A DNA stretch of 64,000 bases, taken from NCBI RefSeq assembly GCF_036785885.1, contig NC_092322.1, positions 17,878,466 through 17,942,465 on the forward strand, in the 5' to 3' direction. A program made the translations under genes and the position numbers. Source of the DNA: Coffea arabica (taxonomy: Eukaryota; Streptophyta; Magnoliopsida; Gentianales; Rubiaceae). Within the stretch, counting starts at the first letter, position 1, and each line of letters starts with the position of its first letter. This document shows, piece after piece, positions 25,749 through 37,333 of this stretch. Below the pieces are notes generated by a model. The model was not told the origin of the DNA. It worked only from the letters and a program-made list of their open reading frames with translations, and made no database searches.

Positions 25749-26358
25749 TATGTTTTCAGAACCGGACCGGATATCGACTCGGTCGAGATCAGGGGTCAGG
25801 GGTCAATGGGTTCGACCGGGGGTCGATAGGGGTCGAACCGGATGACGTCATAAATAAAAATTATTTAAAAATTAAATTATTGTATATAAAATATCCAATA
25901 ACATATTGATATTAATAAAGGTATATTCATATATATTTGATGTTTCAAATATATTTAACAAGAAAATACAAAGAAATTAGAACAATCAAATAACAATTTA
26001 TATTATTTAATAAACATTAACAAGTTTAGAATTAAAATTATGGATTTAATTGAAAAATAACATCAAATTTTAGGACAATATTTATAAAGTATGAAATATT
26101 TGAGGTATATTAATAAGTTTTCACAATTTAGGGGGCCAAAACATAATATTAAAAAAGTTTGAACTTTTTTTACAAAAACTCCTGTTGGACCGGTTTTTCC
26201 GGTTTTGTACCGGTCAAACCCGGTCAAACCCGGTTTTTGACCGGAGTTGACCGGGTCTTGAATCTCCCGGTTCTGATGACCAACTCGGACCGGATACTTG
26301 ACCGGTTCCCGGTTCAACCGGTCGGACCGGCCGGTCCGGTCCGAGTTTGAAAACACAG
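25749..26358. mobile_element. MITE rich in ACCGG repeats, perfect 9-bp target duplication
   Basis: A 610-bp element flanked by CACGTAACC (25740-25748 and 26359-26367). The left end TGTTTTCAGAACCGGACCGG is inverted against the right end (TCCGGTCCGAGTTTGAAAACA). Both subterminal zones are packed with CCGGT and ACCGG motifs around an AT-rich core. The 9-bp duplication suits a Mutator-like origin. Its ends resemble the 7867-8712 element. Confidence 0.85.
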
Positions 26359-26667
26359 CACGTAACCCCTGAACACTCTCTCTTGGCCAGACTCTTGAGG
26401 ATCGCATAAACTAGGCCAGTTTATCTCGATTCATATCGCCAATAGCCTCTTGGTCATCACCAAGACTTTAAAGTTTTGATGATATAGGTGGGAGGTCAAC
26501 CCTTGCCTCCCATCTTGTCACTTAATCGTGGTTGTCACTTTCAAGTGATTTCCTCCGATAAGGTTTTCTATCGGTTAGACTCCCTCCCCGCTAGACCAGA
26601 CTAGAATAGGTCATACAAATATATCGTTACGAAACAAAGATTCACATCAAATAGGCTCGCGGCGTCT

Positions 26668-27612
26668 ATGAGTAACGACGAGCAGCAATTTCTAAGTAAG
26701 TAACCTCTAGGCCACTATAGTTAAGTATTGAAATTATGTCATTAATTTATAACTTATATGTTAAGGTAGCATTCAAATTATTAAGTATTGAAATTATGTC
26801 ATTAATTTATAAATTTTATGTTAAGATAGCATTTAAATTACGCTATTAATTTACATGTACTCTATTTTGTTTTGTTATGTAGTCATATTATTTTCAATAA
26901 GTAATTAAATTGTATAATATGTTATATTAAATTAATGTAATCCTAACATGTGATCTGATTTGTTTAATAGTAATTAAAGTTAAATTAATCATATGGTAAC
27001 ATATAATTTTTTAGTTCAAGCTTTTAAAAGTAAATGAATGTAATATTAACCTTTTTATGGGTACTTTCTAGAAATAGGTTGAATTAAATATAGCTTGTGA
27101 TTTAATTTATACTGTCCAATATAAAATTAAGGGAAAATCGTTCAAAACGTCCCCCACATTTTGTAAAATGACTTTTTTCGTCCCTTACTTTTAAAAGTGT
27201 ACTTTTACGTCCCTTACAAATTTATGTTGGTCAAATTTGGTCCCTATCTAGGTTTCCGACGAGTTTTTGGCTGGAATTCATCACATGACTTGCATGTGAT
27301 CATTTTTTAGGGGCTAAATTATCAAATCAAAATTTACATAATCCATCTATAGTCCCTTACATTTCACAAAATGAATCGTTTCGTCCCTTACATTTCACAA
27401 AATAAATTTTTTCGTCCCTCAGATTTCTCAAAATGAATTTTTTTATCTCTCATTGACCACGTGTACGTATAGTTTTTATTTTTTTTAAATTCATGAATAT
27501 ATCTATTTGATTTTATCTAAACAGTACAAATAATATATAATATATCTCTATTTGATTTCACCTAAACATATCAATATGTACATGGGTTTAAATCAAATAA
27601 TTTTGTTTTAAA

Positions 27613-27663
<51 letters not shown>

Positions 27664-29880
27664 GTGATTTCACCATGTGAATCTATTCAATATTTGTAAT
27701 CTTTTCTATTTTAGTAATAATTCATTTATTGAGTTGTTTAATAAGAGTATCTAATTAATCGGTGTTAATTCGAATTCTATAGTCATGCTAACAAATTACA
27801 ATTTAAATATGAAATTTTTACTCGCTACCTTTAAGTCCAACAATTGAATTTCTCACCTTATGATTATTTTAAAATTTGAAAGTGTCAATTACTTATTTCT
27901 TTTTGTGATACTTTTCCTTTGTTTATTTTTTCTGTCTAAATTTAATTCGATATAAATACTTGATAATGTTTAGAATTAAATGTCTTCTTTGTTTTCAATT
28001 TTCGAGTAAAAGGAATGAACATGAGTGAAAAACTAACAATTTTGTTAAACCCCTATATATATATATATCTATTTTAATTTCACATAAACAGTATGTTTAA
28101 GCGAAAATTAAATAGAGATATATTACATGCTATTTGTATTATCCATGTGAGATCAAATAGATATATAAATTAGTTTAAAAAAAAGTTATTCATACACATG
28201 AACAATGATAAATGAAAAAATTTATTTTGTAAAATATGAGGGATGAAAAAATTCATTTTTGTGAAATGTGAGGGACGAAACAATTCATTTTGTGAAATGT
28301 GAGAGACTATGGATTGAATTATGTAAATTTTGATTTGACAATTTTGTCCTTAAAAAATGATCACGTGCAAGACACGTGGTGGATTCCGACAAAAAACTAG
28401 TCGGAAACCTAGATAGGGACCAAATTTAATCAATTTGAATTTGTAAGAGATGTAAAAGTACATTTTTAAAAGTAAGGGATGAAAAAAGTTATTTTGTAAA
28501 ATGTGAGGGACTTTTTGAACGATTTTCCCTAAAATTAATCTAGGATTAGCTTGTTATACGTTTCAAAATTTATGATATTAAATTAGTAAATATATGCCAT
28601 GCCATGTGTTTAATTTGTTATACCTTTTTAAGTTATAATTAATGTAATTCTTTTTATTTGTAATGTGATGCACTCATGTGATTAGTTAGTGCATAAGTTA
28701 TTTGGCAAAAATATAGGCAATCATTTTAATTATTATGACTAATTAAGTACATTAATGGATGGGTTTTTTTTGTATTATATGCAATTTAATTGGATGGTAT
28801 TTATTACATTAGGTGGAAAGTATCAAGCTAAAATTTCTTGGTGATTCAATTATATCGAAGACAACATAATCATCATGGTTATCACATAATTTGTCACACT
28901 ATATATCCTCTTATTCATTTATTGACTTCGTAACACCAATTCTTTTTTACTTGTAATAGCTATGGGCATGGGGAGAGTTTCCTACTATTTGACTAGGAAT
29001 AATGGCTCCTCTAGAGCCCAATGACTACCCTAGAGGAGGGGGATGGGCGACCTAACGTAAACGTATGCATGAAAACGCTCCTCAACATTAATGCCTTTCC
29101 TATTATTGAGATCAGCTATCAAAACTGCGAATGGATCAAGCATTATTTCAGTTTCATCCGCCCGAATGTTGACAACTTTAAATTATGCAATTCATCTATG
29201 CATGGCTAACTCGTTTGTTGTTAACATAGTTCATCTGGGAGCCACACACCGAGTACGTAATATCATCTCTACCATATATAGTATTCCAAGCGAGGCCAGC
29301 ATATATGCAGGGTTAGGGTCCCGCTGATATTCTGGCTCATTGTTGAGTTCCATCTGCCTGATCAAATCATGCGTCAGTTAAAGCTACAGCAGCCTATTTC
29401 ATAGGATGCTGGCACGGATACAGGGGGTCTGCATCAACTTGGCCTAGCTGGTTATCCTGGACAAGATTGGGGTGAGTTTCATGCGGATGGGTAGATTGCT
29501 GGAATGATCGCATTAGAGTTGTAGTTCTTGAAGATCCTATAGATACATTCAAGCTTTTCGACTTGTATCTGAGCTGGTATCATAATCGTAACGTTATATA
29601 CATTACACCTCTGATTCCTCGTGATCCGCCCTGTAACAGGTACCAAGGGGATGTAGTCCAGTTTCAATATTTGGTTCGTTTTCCTGTTAACTTTTGCATT
29701 AGTTTCACTGCTATCATAATTGTTATTATTATTACGGGAATTAATTTTATATACACTGTCAGTATTTATACTATTACCGTTAGATATATATCACGCTCCT
29801 GACTAAGCACCCAATGCCCCTCATAGGCGTAGACGTCACAAGCAGGGCACATACCCACGTGATGATGACGGAGGCACACC
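26668..29880 (+). pseudogene. plant mobile domain (PMD) protein remnant
   Basis: Coding traces on the plus strand. A possible first exon starts ATGAGTAACGACGAGCAGCA at 26668 and ends at a GTAAGT donor near 26693. The next exon starts after TTGTAATAG at about 28962 with LWAWGEFPTI, then APLEPNDYPRGGGWAT and a KRMHENAPQH block. About 29340-29460 reads VEFHLPDQIMRQLKLQQPI, the PMD signature (VEWHLPxRVxRQFGL type), then DWGEFHADG. About 29560-29650 reads LSWYHNRNVIYITPL, as in the family's WYxxxTxxxIxP. A basic tail ends near 29880. In-frame stops occur near 29001, 29055 and 29403. PMD occurs in transposons and in the domesticated MAIN/MAIL proteins; this copy is dead. Confidence 0.7.
27131..28529. 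mobile_element. foldback Mutator-like element with ~400-bp inverted ends
   Basis: A 1399-bp element flanked by the perfect 9-bp repeat TAAAATTAA (27122-27130 and 28530-28538). It starts GGGAAAATCGTTCAAAACGT and ends ACTTTTTGAACGATTTTCCC. Inverted similarity runs inward for about 400 bases per side, including a GTCCCTTAC / GTAAGGGA ladder and CCGACGAGTTTTTGG / CCGACAAAAAACTAG. The core carries a TA microsatellite (about 27618-27660). No coding capacity. It sits in the presumed intron of the PMD gene. Confidence 0.88.
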
Positions 29881-30160
29881 GGTTTAGTAGGACACTTAGG
29901 CTTACCTCAAATGGATTAGACACAGCTAGCACACAGAGTATGCCATGACCCAACCCAACCTATGGGTACACTTTATATCTATATATATAATCTATTCTAA
30001 CAACTTAATATAAGGGAAGGAGGAGCCTAACTGACGGAAAACCTTGTCGAAAGAAATCACTTGAAAGTGACGGCCACAATTAAGTGGCAAATATATATGG
30101 TAGGAGGTTAAGGGTTCAACCCTTGACCTCCTGCCAAGTCTTGGTAGTTATTATTATCAA

Positions 30161-30595
30161 TAGGGCTGTCAACGGGTCGGGGTCCGGACCGAAATTAATA
30201 AATCTGGACTTGAACCCGTCATACTATACCAATTTCAGATCCGGCCCGAATATCCGACGGGTCTTCTACTTTTTTTCTCGGAATCGGATTAGGGTTGGAC
30301 CTATCCAAAAAAAGAGCCTGTCAAAAGCCTGTTTTTGCAACACCACCTGTCTTTGGTGTGTTTGACTATTTGGATAATAGTCAGATAAGTAAATTTGAGA
30401 TATTATATTAATAAATATATATATTTTAAATTATTAATCAATTTATATCCGAATTCGGGTCAGATACGGATCAGAATACCACATTCAGTATCCAACCCAT
30501 TTTTTGTTTGATAAAACGGATCTGGATCCGATCCGGGTCCAAACACGGACCGTTGACAGGCCTAGTTACCTGGACTCGGACCATTGACCGGCCTA
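30161..30595. mobile_element. hAT-like MITE with TAGGGCTGTCAACGGG end
   Basis: Left end TAGGGCTGTCAACGGGTCGG; right ends reading ...TTGACAGGCCTAG at 30564 or ...TTGACCGGCCTAG at 30595, because a terminal segment (CGGACC.TTGAC.GGCCTAGTTACC) is duplicated. With the outer end, the flanks are ATTATCAA and GTTACCAA, an imperfect 8-bp pair. It is the same family as 58944-59481, and is inserted at the right end of the PMD-bearing element. Confidence 0.75.
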
Positions 30596-30603
30596 GTTAC
30601 CAA

Positions 30604-32180
30604 TAGCCCAAGAGGCTGTTGGGTTATAGGTACATTATATATGTCAAGTCCCATTTCAGCATTTGCGTACACTGTCACTTCCTCCTCTTCCGGTGTAACT
30701 TATGCCAGTTTTTCCTCAGGAGATGATAACCTACACTCCATATTTGGCAGTGGTTCGCAGAGTGGGTCACCTGCACTAGATTGTCCAAACTACTCTATTC
30801 CCAATTATCCTCCATCTGTTCCCATTCTACAATTGCCTTTATCTACTTGGGGCCAATACTATACAGCAGTGAGACTGCAATATCGACTGATGAAGATGAT
30901 ATGCCAAACAATGATGCAAGCGACGATGATTCGGCTCCAGTCTAGATTCCTGGAGTGTCGGAAAGGTTTGAGGGGCAACAGCTTCAACTACCATGCCTTT
31001 CATGCCAACAAAGGAAGACTAAGAGATTTGCTATTCCATAACACCTCACGATAAGGGCAAAGGACATAGACATTGATAATTACTTCATTAGATACTTAAT
31101 TTAGTAAATTAGGTTGTTATCTTTATGGCATATCTAATTTAATAAGCTATATACTCATTTTTTACTACCACTTTTTTTATTTAGTATAATTACATCTACA
31201 ATGCTTACAACAAAAATTTATTTTACAATTAAACTACTATTTTATTTCTTATACACAACTCTAATTTAAATAAGATACTCATCATATTTACTTAAATTTG
31301 ATAATTAAAGTTGTAGAACTAAAACAATTTAAAATTAAGTTATAAAACAAATAACAAAATTAGTTGCATAATTTAAACTACACATTTTCCATAACTTTAG
31401 ATAGTTAAATTTGTTAAATAATTAATTGCAATAGGTCTTCAAAAATATAAAATAAAAGTAACAAAAAATAAATATATTCAGCTGCAAGACACGACAAATG
31501 AAAAAAAAATTAAAAGAGCCTGCTATGCATAGGACACTTTTTTTTTTATATTAGTAACGATACATTTGTATAACCTACTCTATCCTAATCTAGGGGGGAG
31601 GAGGAGTCTAAGGAGACTGTGATAGGAGCTAGTGGATATACAGATCTAACTAAATCAAGGGAGTGTTATGACATAACCCTTAGATTTGTTTCACTGCAGG
31701 TGAGATTTCACCTAGAGCCTAAGGAGGGACTTAAGTCTCTCCCTGGTAGCCACTGAACCATTGGCCCAATGGTTGTGCTAGGGACACGGCAGGCTGTATT
31801 TATTGGTTGGTCCCTACCAATTTGCATATAAAGCCCGTAGTTTGTCTGACACAAGGCGGCCCCCTTTTTTTAAAAGAAAATTTAAAACTAATAAATTAGC
31901 TGCATAGATAAAGAAATGCTCGGCTTTTCAGCAATATTTTTCAGACTTTTTTGGCAATATTTCAAGAAATTTGTCGCACAATTACATAAGATTTGAAAAC
32001 ATGTTATATGTGTGTGTGGGCGCATATTATATCCTTATACTATATAAGATTGAGTTTTGGTTAGATTTCAACCGCATAGGTGGGGGCCTTTTGGGAATGT
32101 GAAATATTGTTCATTAGCTTAAAAGTTTTAGGTGCAACTTAACGAGCATGTATTTGGATATGTTTACTGAAATCACCCCG
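30604..32180. other. unassigned sequence
   Basis: A plus-strand frame of 156 codons (30584-31054) contains a serine-rich stretch and, in another frame, an acidic DEDDMPNNDASDDDS stretch. It may be the tail of a decayed transposon gene, but no family signature is visible. About 31565-31610 resembles the inner end of the PMD element's inverted repeat (GGAGGAGTCTAA). The rest is AT-rich without a supported feature. Confidence 0.35.
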
Positions 32181-32471
32181 TTTTAATACATTTAAAGCCC
32201 TCATTGATGAGCCATTTGGGTATTGATGGAATGTGTTCTGAGTGTGCAATCATTTTTGTATTCTGTACAACTCGTATATGCTTGTATATTGGTGTAATTA
32301 CCGGAATATTCCTTAACTACTAATAATCCCCCATTTAATACATTTTCGGTTGTCATTTATGAGCCATCTGGGTATTGATGGAATGTATAATGAGTGTGCA
32401 ACCATTTTTGCACTTTGTACAACCCATATGTGCTTGTGTGTTGGTGTAATTACCAGAATACCCCTTAGCAC
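32181..32471. repeat. tandem duplication, ~152-bp period
   Basis: Copies at about 32181-32320 and 32333-32471 share TTTAATACATTT, GGGTATTGATGGAATGT, TGAGTGTGCAA.CATTTTTG and TTGGTGTAATTACC.GAATA. They differ at roughly one site in eight. Confidence 0.8.
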
Positions 32472-34229
32472 CCAAATATTCCTCTAAACGGACAAGTAAC
32501 TGTTGCTTCTCTGTGGGAGGGGGCGCCGTTGAAATTGGCCGCTGTCTGAAACATTTCACTGGTAACCGAGCTGTTATTGAGTGTTAATGGTTATGGCTGT
32601 TATGAGTGTTAATGGTTGCCGAACTGTTACCCCATTTATGAGTCACAATCGTAGGTCCGTTTACCTCCGTTCACCTTCAGCATCCCGCCGAGACCCTTTA
32701 CAGTTACCTGCCGCATCGTTTCCTCTTCCAGGTTTCAATTGCTTAGGCTCGACTTCTGTTAGCTAGATGCGTTAATGCTGACTCCCAAATTACCTACCCT
32801 TTGGCCGCGTTTTACGCCCCAAATGCCTTATTTGCTTGTTAGGGCTGCTAATGATTGGATAGGGGAGGCTCGAGAGTTCAAATGGGGCTTACTCATTTCT
32901 TATGCTCTCCAATCCTACTGTAATTATATTGATCACCCTATTTTTCCCTTATTAATTACACCCCAATTTAATTTCCGAACCGCCCAGATGGTTGATTATC
33001 AGGTTCCCTCTGTTTGCATTCCGGAATTGTGTTACTTCTTCGTGGCTCCATAGTAAGCAACTCATAATGCTCTTCAGCCGCAGCTACACCTGGTAATTCA
33101 GCCTGAGGTTAGATTCCACAACCCCCTCCCTCAAATTTTCCAGTTCTTCCCTTAATTTTGTCTGTGTGTTCTTACAACCTGCATTAGTGACTTTTATTCC
33201 GTTGCCTAACTGCTGCCCTCTGTAATTTGACTGGGTTGGTTATGATCTTATAGGTTTGGAGCAACAGCAAGAACGAGCTCTCGGTGGGGCTTCTGGAATA
33301 AGGTTAGCTTTCTGCGTAGCTCTACCTTTTAGTATTATCAATGACTTGAATTTGATACCGTTCTATTGTTGATCTGCCTTGCTGGTGTGAAAAAGGTAGC
33401 TTTCTTGCTTCAATGATTATATCGTTTATTGTTGATTTGGGTGTGCGGTGTTGACTTTACTTATTGCTAAATATGTTCTTCATATTTTATACTGTATGAG
33501 AGCCAATTTGTTATGTTGTAGCTAGATAATGACAGGAGGCTAGAATCTCTTGAAAGCTGAGCAATGTAGTATTGTTGGGGCCGGTAGAAAGCATTCTGTT
33601 CTAAAAACTGAATGTTGTACCCAGCACATATTCAACATTCCAATCAAGTCAAAATGATGGGATCTAAATATGCTTTAAAAATTGAATTCTTAGCTTAATT
33701 CGAACCATGTTTCCTGATCTGGCAGTGGTCTTAAGAGCATATTAGTTTCCTTTTTCTTAATAGCTTGTCTTTTGGGCAAAGTGTCATGGCTCGTGATTTG
33801 TGAAGATAGCACAAAGCTACTCTTCCAGAAGCCCGGAAAGGAAGAAATGAATGAAAGGTTGGAACTGACCTGAATACGTGCCCTTAAAAGCGGAGCATCA
33901 GGTTCTTATCTACATCAAATCATTTCGCGTCCTCTCCCAATCTTAATGAAGAATTGAAGCCTTCAAATTGGCCTCAAGGTTGCCTTTTCTTGGCCTCTGC
34001 ATAAATAATATGAACCTTTTTACCAGGTTTATACAATTAAGTCAGCAACCAATATGAACTTTTGTGAACAAATTCAGACAGTCCTTTACGAGCTCCGATC
34101 ATCATTCAACATTCACACTGCAAAGATCAGAGATTTATTAGGTCTCATCTAGGTTTCGGCCCTTTAACTCAAGCTCCACAATATTAGAGCCTATGCTTTC
34201 TGGAAACTTTATAGAAGAAAGCAGACTTA
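32472..34229. other. unassigned, less AT-rich stretch
   Basis: No recognised protein. About 32560-33310 is less AT-rich than its surroundings and contains a 92-codon plus-strand frame (32775-33053) and an exon-like segment at about 33255-33299 between an AG and a GT (reading GLEQQQERALGGASGI). It may be an untranslated or gene-derived fragment. I cannot assign it. Confidence 0.3.
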
Positions 34230-34340
34230 ATAAGTAGACAGGTAGATAGGAATTTAGACAATGAGGTGCCTGTATAGTTTGAGATTATACATAGGTCAGG
34301 GGATATAGAAGTTTCAGTTTATAACAGCCACTGGTCTAGC
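34230..34340. repeat. 111-bp dispersed direct repeat, copy 1
   Basis: Matches 36777-36887 over 111 bases with about five differences. Both start ATAAGTAGACAGGTAGATAG and end CACTGGTCTAGC, same orientation, 2547 bases apart. Confidence 0.9.
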
Positions 34341-36776
34341 TTCTTCAACGGCCACGGGTCTGATTTCACCACCTATTTCCCTGTCATCCATGGATGCGCT
34401 GAAGTAACAGATCAGAGGATCAAAATTCCAGTTAATTTATACCGAAAGTTAATAATATATAGAATTTTTAGACCATAAATTAATCCTTTCATTTTGGAGA
34501 TATCAAGACAAGGAGTAGGAATTGACACAGTAATTTAAGTTGATCTGACAGGTCTGTTAAGTTCATTTTTGGAACTCAGAAATCCACTCTCTGAATGTTT
34601 ACACTCATACTAACACTCCATAATGTTATACGTCTCTCTTTTCCTCTGCTAAAAAGGACAACAAATTATACATAGATTTTTGTAGAAAAATAGTAACTGT
34701 TATTAATAGAAAAGGTCAGGGTCAAGATCCTTATTCAAGGAACAGAAGAGATGATCACCATTGTGTGTATAGACTACAGCATCAACCTTTCATCTGCCCT
34801 TCCCTCCTCCCCCCCTTCCATCCATCCCACAATTAAGAAACAAAACTAGGATACAGTGTTGCCTCAGTGTGATACGTTTCCTTCTGATATACTATTCCTT
34901 CAGGCACCTAACCCTTCATTCAACCACAGAGCCAAAGTATCGAATGCAATGACCAAATAATTTCCAGTTCCGCTCATTCTAAACCAAGTCATCACAATTG
35001 GTGACCGGAAAAAAATTCAGCTGCAATAGCATCATATGCTGCCTCATTCAACCTCTAATTTCTGAGTTGCGCCAATTCGTAATTAAGCCAAACTGTGTAT
35101 TGTAGTGTAAAGGAAACACGATAGAGCACAAGAGAACTGACCATCCGGACATAAACTTTTTAAAATCCCAGCTGCGAATGACTTTGCTAAATCCCTGTGA
35201 CACCAGGAAAATGAAAATGAGAGGTATCGTAAGACATGAGCAGCTGAATCAGGCTTAAAAAAGCCTTGTTTCTTACATATAACCCTGCTCTTTTCTCAAC
35301 AACACATAATATAAGAAAAGTCTTTTTTTTTGTTTTTTTTTTTACTTTAGTTTCTCCTTATTCTAAATTCATTGTCTTATTCTCTTTGAATTAATTTTGT
35401 AACCACAAGTGATACATTTGTCTAGAAAGCACCAAAACTGGAAGCAAAAAGAATTAAAATGTATCCCGAAGTAATTGGGACCAAAGCTGGAATTAGAACT
35501 AGAGGCTCTAAAACCATAACTGTAATTGTTCTTAAAGGTTTGATTCTAATTCCACCTTTCAAAGAAAATGAAAGCCAGCATTTCTAAAATCATGACCACC
35601 CCTATTCCTTCCTTTTCTCCTTGCAATATGCAATGGTCCAGCCCAATCTTTACCAGTTTGGCCATTTACTTGAAAATTTCAAGATGCAATGAGGGAATCT
35701 AAAAAAGGGGGAATCTAAAAAGGATTTTGAAGTAAATCCTTTTTCTGAATACACAATTTCTCGTCAGTTTGGATGACTAACTTTGCCAAAGATTTATTTC
35801 TTTTTGGAAGAGAGATCGCAAACCCTTCAACTTACTTCAATTGCAACAATTTAATGTGAATTTTAAATAAAATGGAATGTTTCAGACAATGAATCACAAA
35901 TTAAGAATTTGAATTTGACTACTTTCAAATCCTTCCATAAAGATGCATCATTTCGAAAGTCTAAGCTTATTCTTTTTGACAACCAATATTAAGCTCAAAA
36001 AATTTCAAGCTTCTTCTATGGATTGAAACCCAAAAAGGGAAAAACAAAAACTTTTTATGTAATAAAAAAAGGAAAATTGAGTTTTGTTGGCTTATAGTGA
36101 CAAGAATGCAAAATTTTTTTTTTTGGGGTTACAAATAGGAAGGCTATTTCAAACCAAATATATTTCATCTATTCTACCCGTTAAAGCTATACCATTCAAG
36201 GGCTCATTACGTCCCAATTCTTTATTTTTTCCACTTCCAGTTCTCTCTTAGAATAGTTGTGTTATAGTTTTGGAAAGTGGACCACAATGATCCTTTTGTT
36301 TTGCCCAAAACCAATTTGATCGATTTTACCTCGAAAACGATACAATTTGGCTCCTTCATAATTTCAACAAAACTTATAAATAGCACTTTACAATTTTTCA
36401 CCATTTATGACAAACAATACTTCCCTTATAATCTTTTTTTTTAGTTGACTGTCGACTATCAAGTAGACTCTTGAGGTGCTAAAACTTTCATATTTTTGTG
36501 CATTATAACACCGTTTATAAATTTAATTCTATTGTGGAAACTCACTATTTGACAAAAGAAAAAAACAAGTATATATGATGCTTAGGCACTATTTTGAAAG
36601 GAAATCATGCTTCTTATATTGTATACAGTAATTTAGTCATAGTTCATTTATTTAGTGCTGCACTTAAATTTAAATTTTTTCATGCATCATGGTTAAAATA
36701 TTGGAATTTTCTTTTACAATAAAAGAAAATAATATTAGGATGCTTGTAAATGCCTCTAAAGCCTATTTTAATATTC
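34341..36776. other. unassigned; possible minus-strand gene debris
   Basis: Short splice-bounded open stretches occur on the minus strand: 35157-35209 (reads DLAKSFAAGILKSLCP), about 34998-35058 (RLNEAAYDAIAAEFFSG, then a stop), and 34324-34405 (MDDREIGGEIRPVAVEE to a stop). Their phases do not join, so I do not propose a gene. 36222-36404 and the surrounding AT-rich DNA show nothing recognisable. Confidence 0.3.
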
Positions 36777-36887
36777 ATAAGTAGACAGGTAGATAGGAAT
36801 TTAGACAACGAGGTGCCTGTACAGTTTGAGATTATACATGGGTCAGGGGATATAGAAGTTTCAGTTTATAAGAGCCACTGGTCTAGC
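36777..36887. repeat. 111-bp dispersed direct repeat, copy 2
   Basis: Second copy of 34230-34340. It adjoins a short plus-strand reading stretch (about 36896-36963, EEASDAAPAQQKDGTAKKQ, ending in TGA) that could be a captured exon end but is too short to name. Confidence 0.9.
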
Positions 36888-37063
36888 CCATCACAGTGAA
36901 GAAGCCAGCGATGCAGCACCTGCACAACAAAAGGACGGAACCGCCAAGAAACAACGCAACTGAGTACTTAAGGCTGCCTATTAGGGACACCATAACTATA
37001 ATAAAGGCTGAAATCTAATAGGCTTGCTATTAGGGCCACCATCACAGTTTCGTTTAATGGCTG

Positions 37064-37333
37064 TCTACTACTATTACTATCACTAAATAAGGGACTCCAT
37101 GGAACCAGAACTACAGCAATTACTCTCTTTCTTCACTCCAATCTTTCCTTTATGGACTATTATTGCTGTTCAGATTCGCCTACTTTATGGACTATTTTTG
37201 GTTTGCAATAGTAACTGTTTTTTATTATTTGATGGCTATTTCTTCTCACAATATACTATTGTTCATTCCACACAACAACCTCCTTCCCCACAAGCACCAA
37301 ACACCCGCGCGATGCGTGGGCATTCCCCCCTAG
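37064..37333 (+). mobile_element. small Helitron candidate
   Basis: The 3' end shows the Helitron layout: a short hairpin (CCCGCGC-GAT-GCGTGGG, 37304-37320), about 9 bases, then CTAG at 37330-37333 followed by T in a TATATATA run. A possible 5' end, TCTACTACTATTACTAT, starts at 37064, although the base before it is G rather than A. Length would be 270 bp, so it is non-autonomous. The 5' end is the weaker call. Confidence 0.5.

Larger units (their letters stand above)
26458..30146 (+). mobile_element. degraded element with inverted ends carrying a PMD gene
   Basis: A segment of about 155 bases at 26458-26614 is repeated inverted at 29990-30146. Shared blocks include CACTTAATYGTGG, TCACTTTCAAGTGATTTC and AAGGTTTTC. 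Weaker inverted matches (CCAAGAGGCT) lie just outside on both sides, so the true ends may reach about 26400 and 30640. Between them lie plant mobile domain coding remnants and a younger nested element (27131-28529). PMD proteins are known cargo of plant Mutator-like and other elements. No target duplication was found. Confidence 0.6.

Noticed and set aside
25749..26407. Arginine- and glycine-rich minus-strand frame of 114 codons
   Set aside because: Results from ACCGG repeats in a MITE arm.
32775..33053. 92-codon plus-strand frame as a gene
   Set aside because: No recognisable domain, no consistent upstream exon, and composition not clearly coding.
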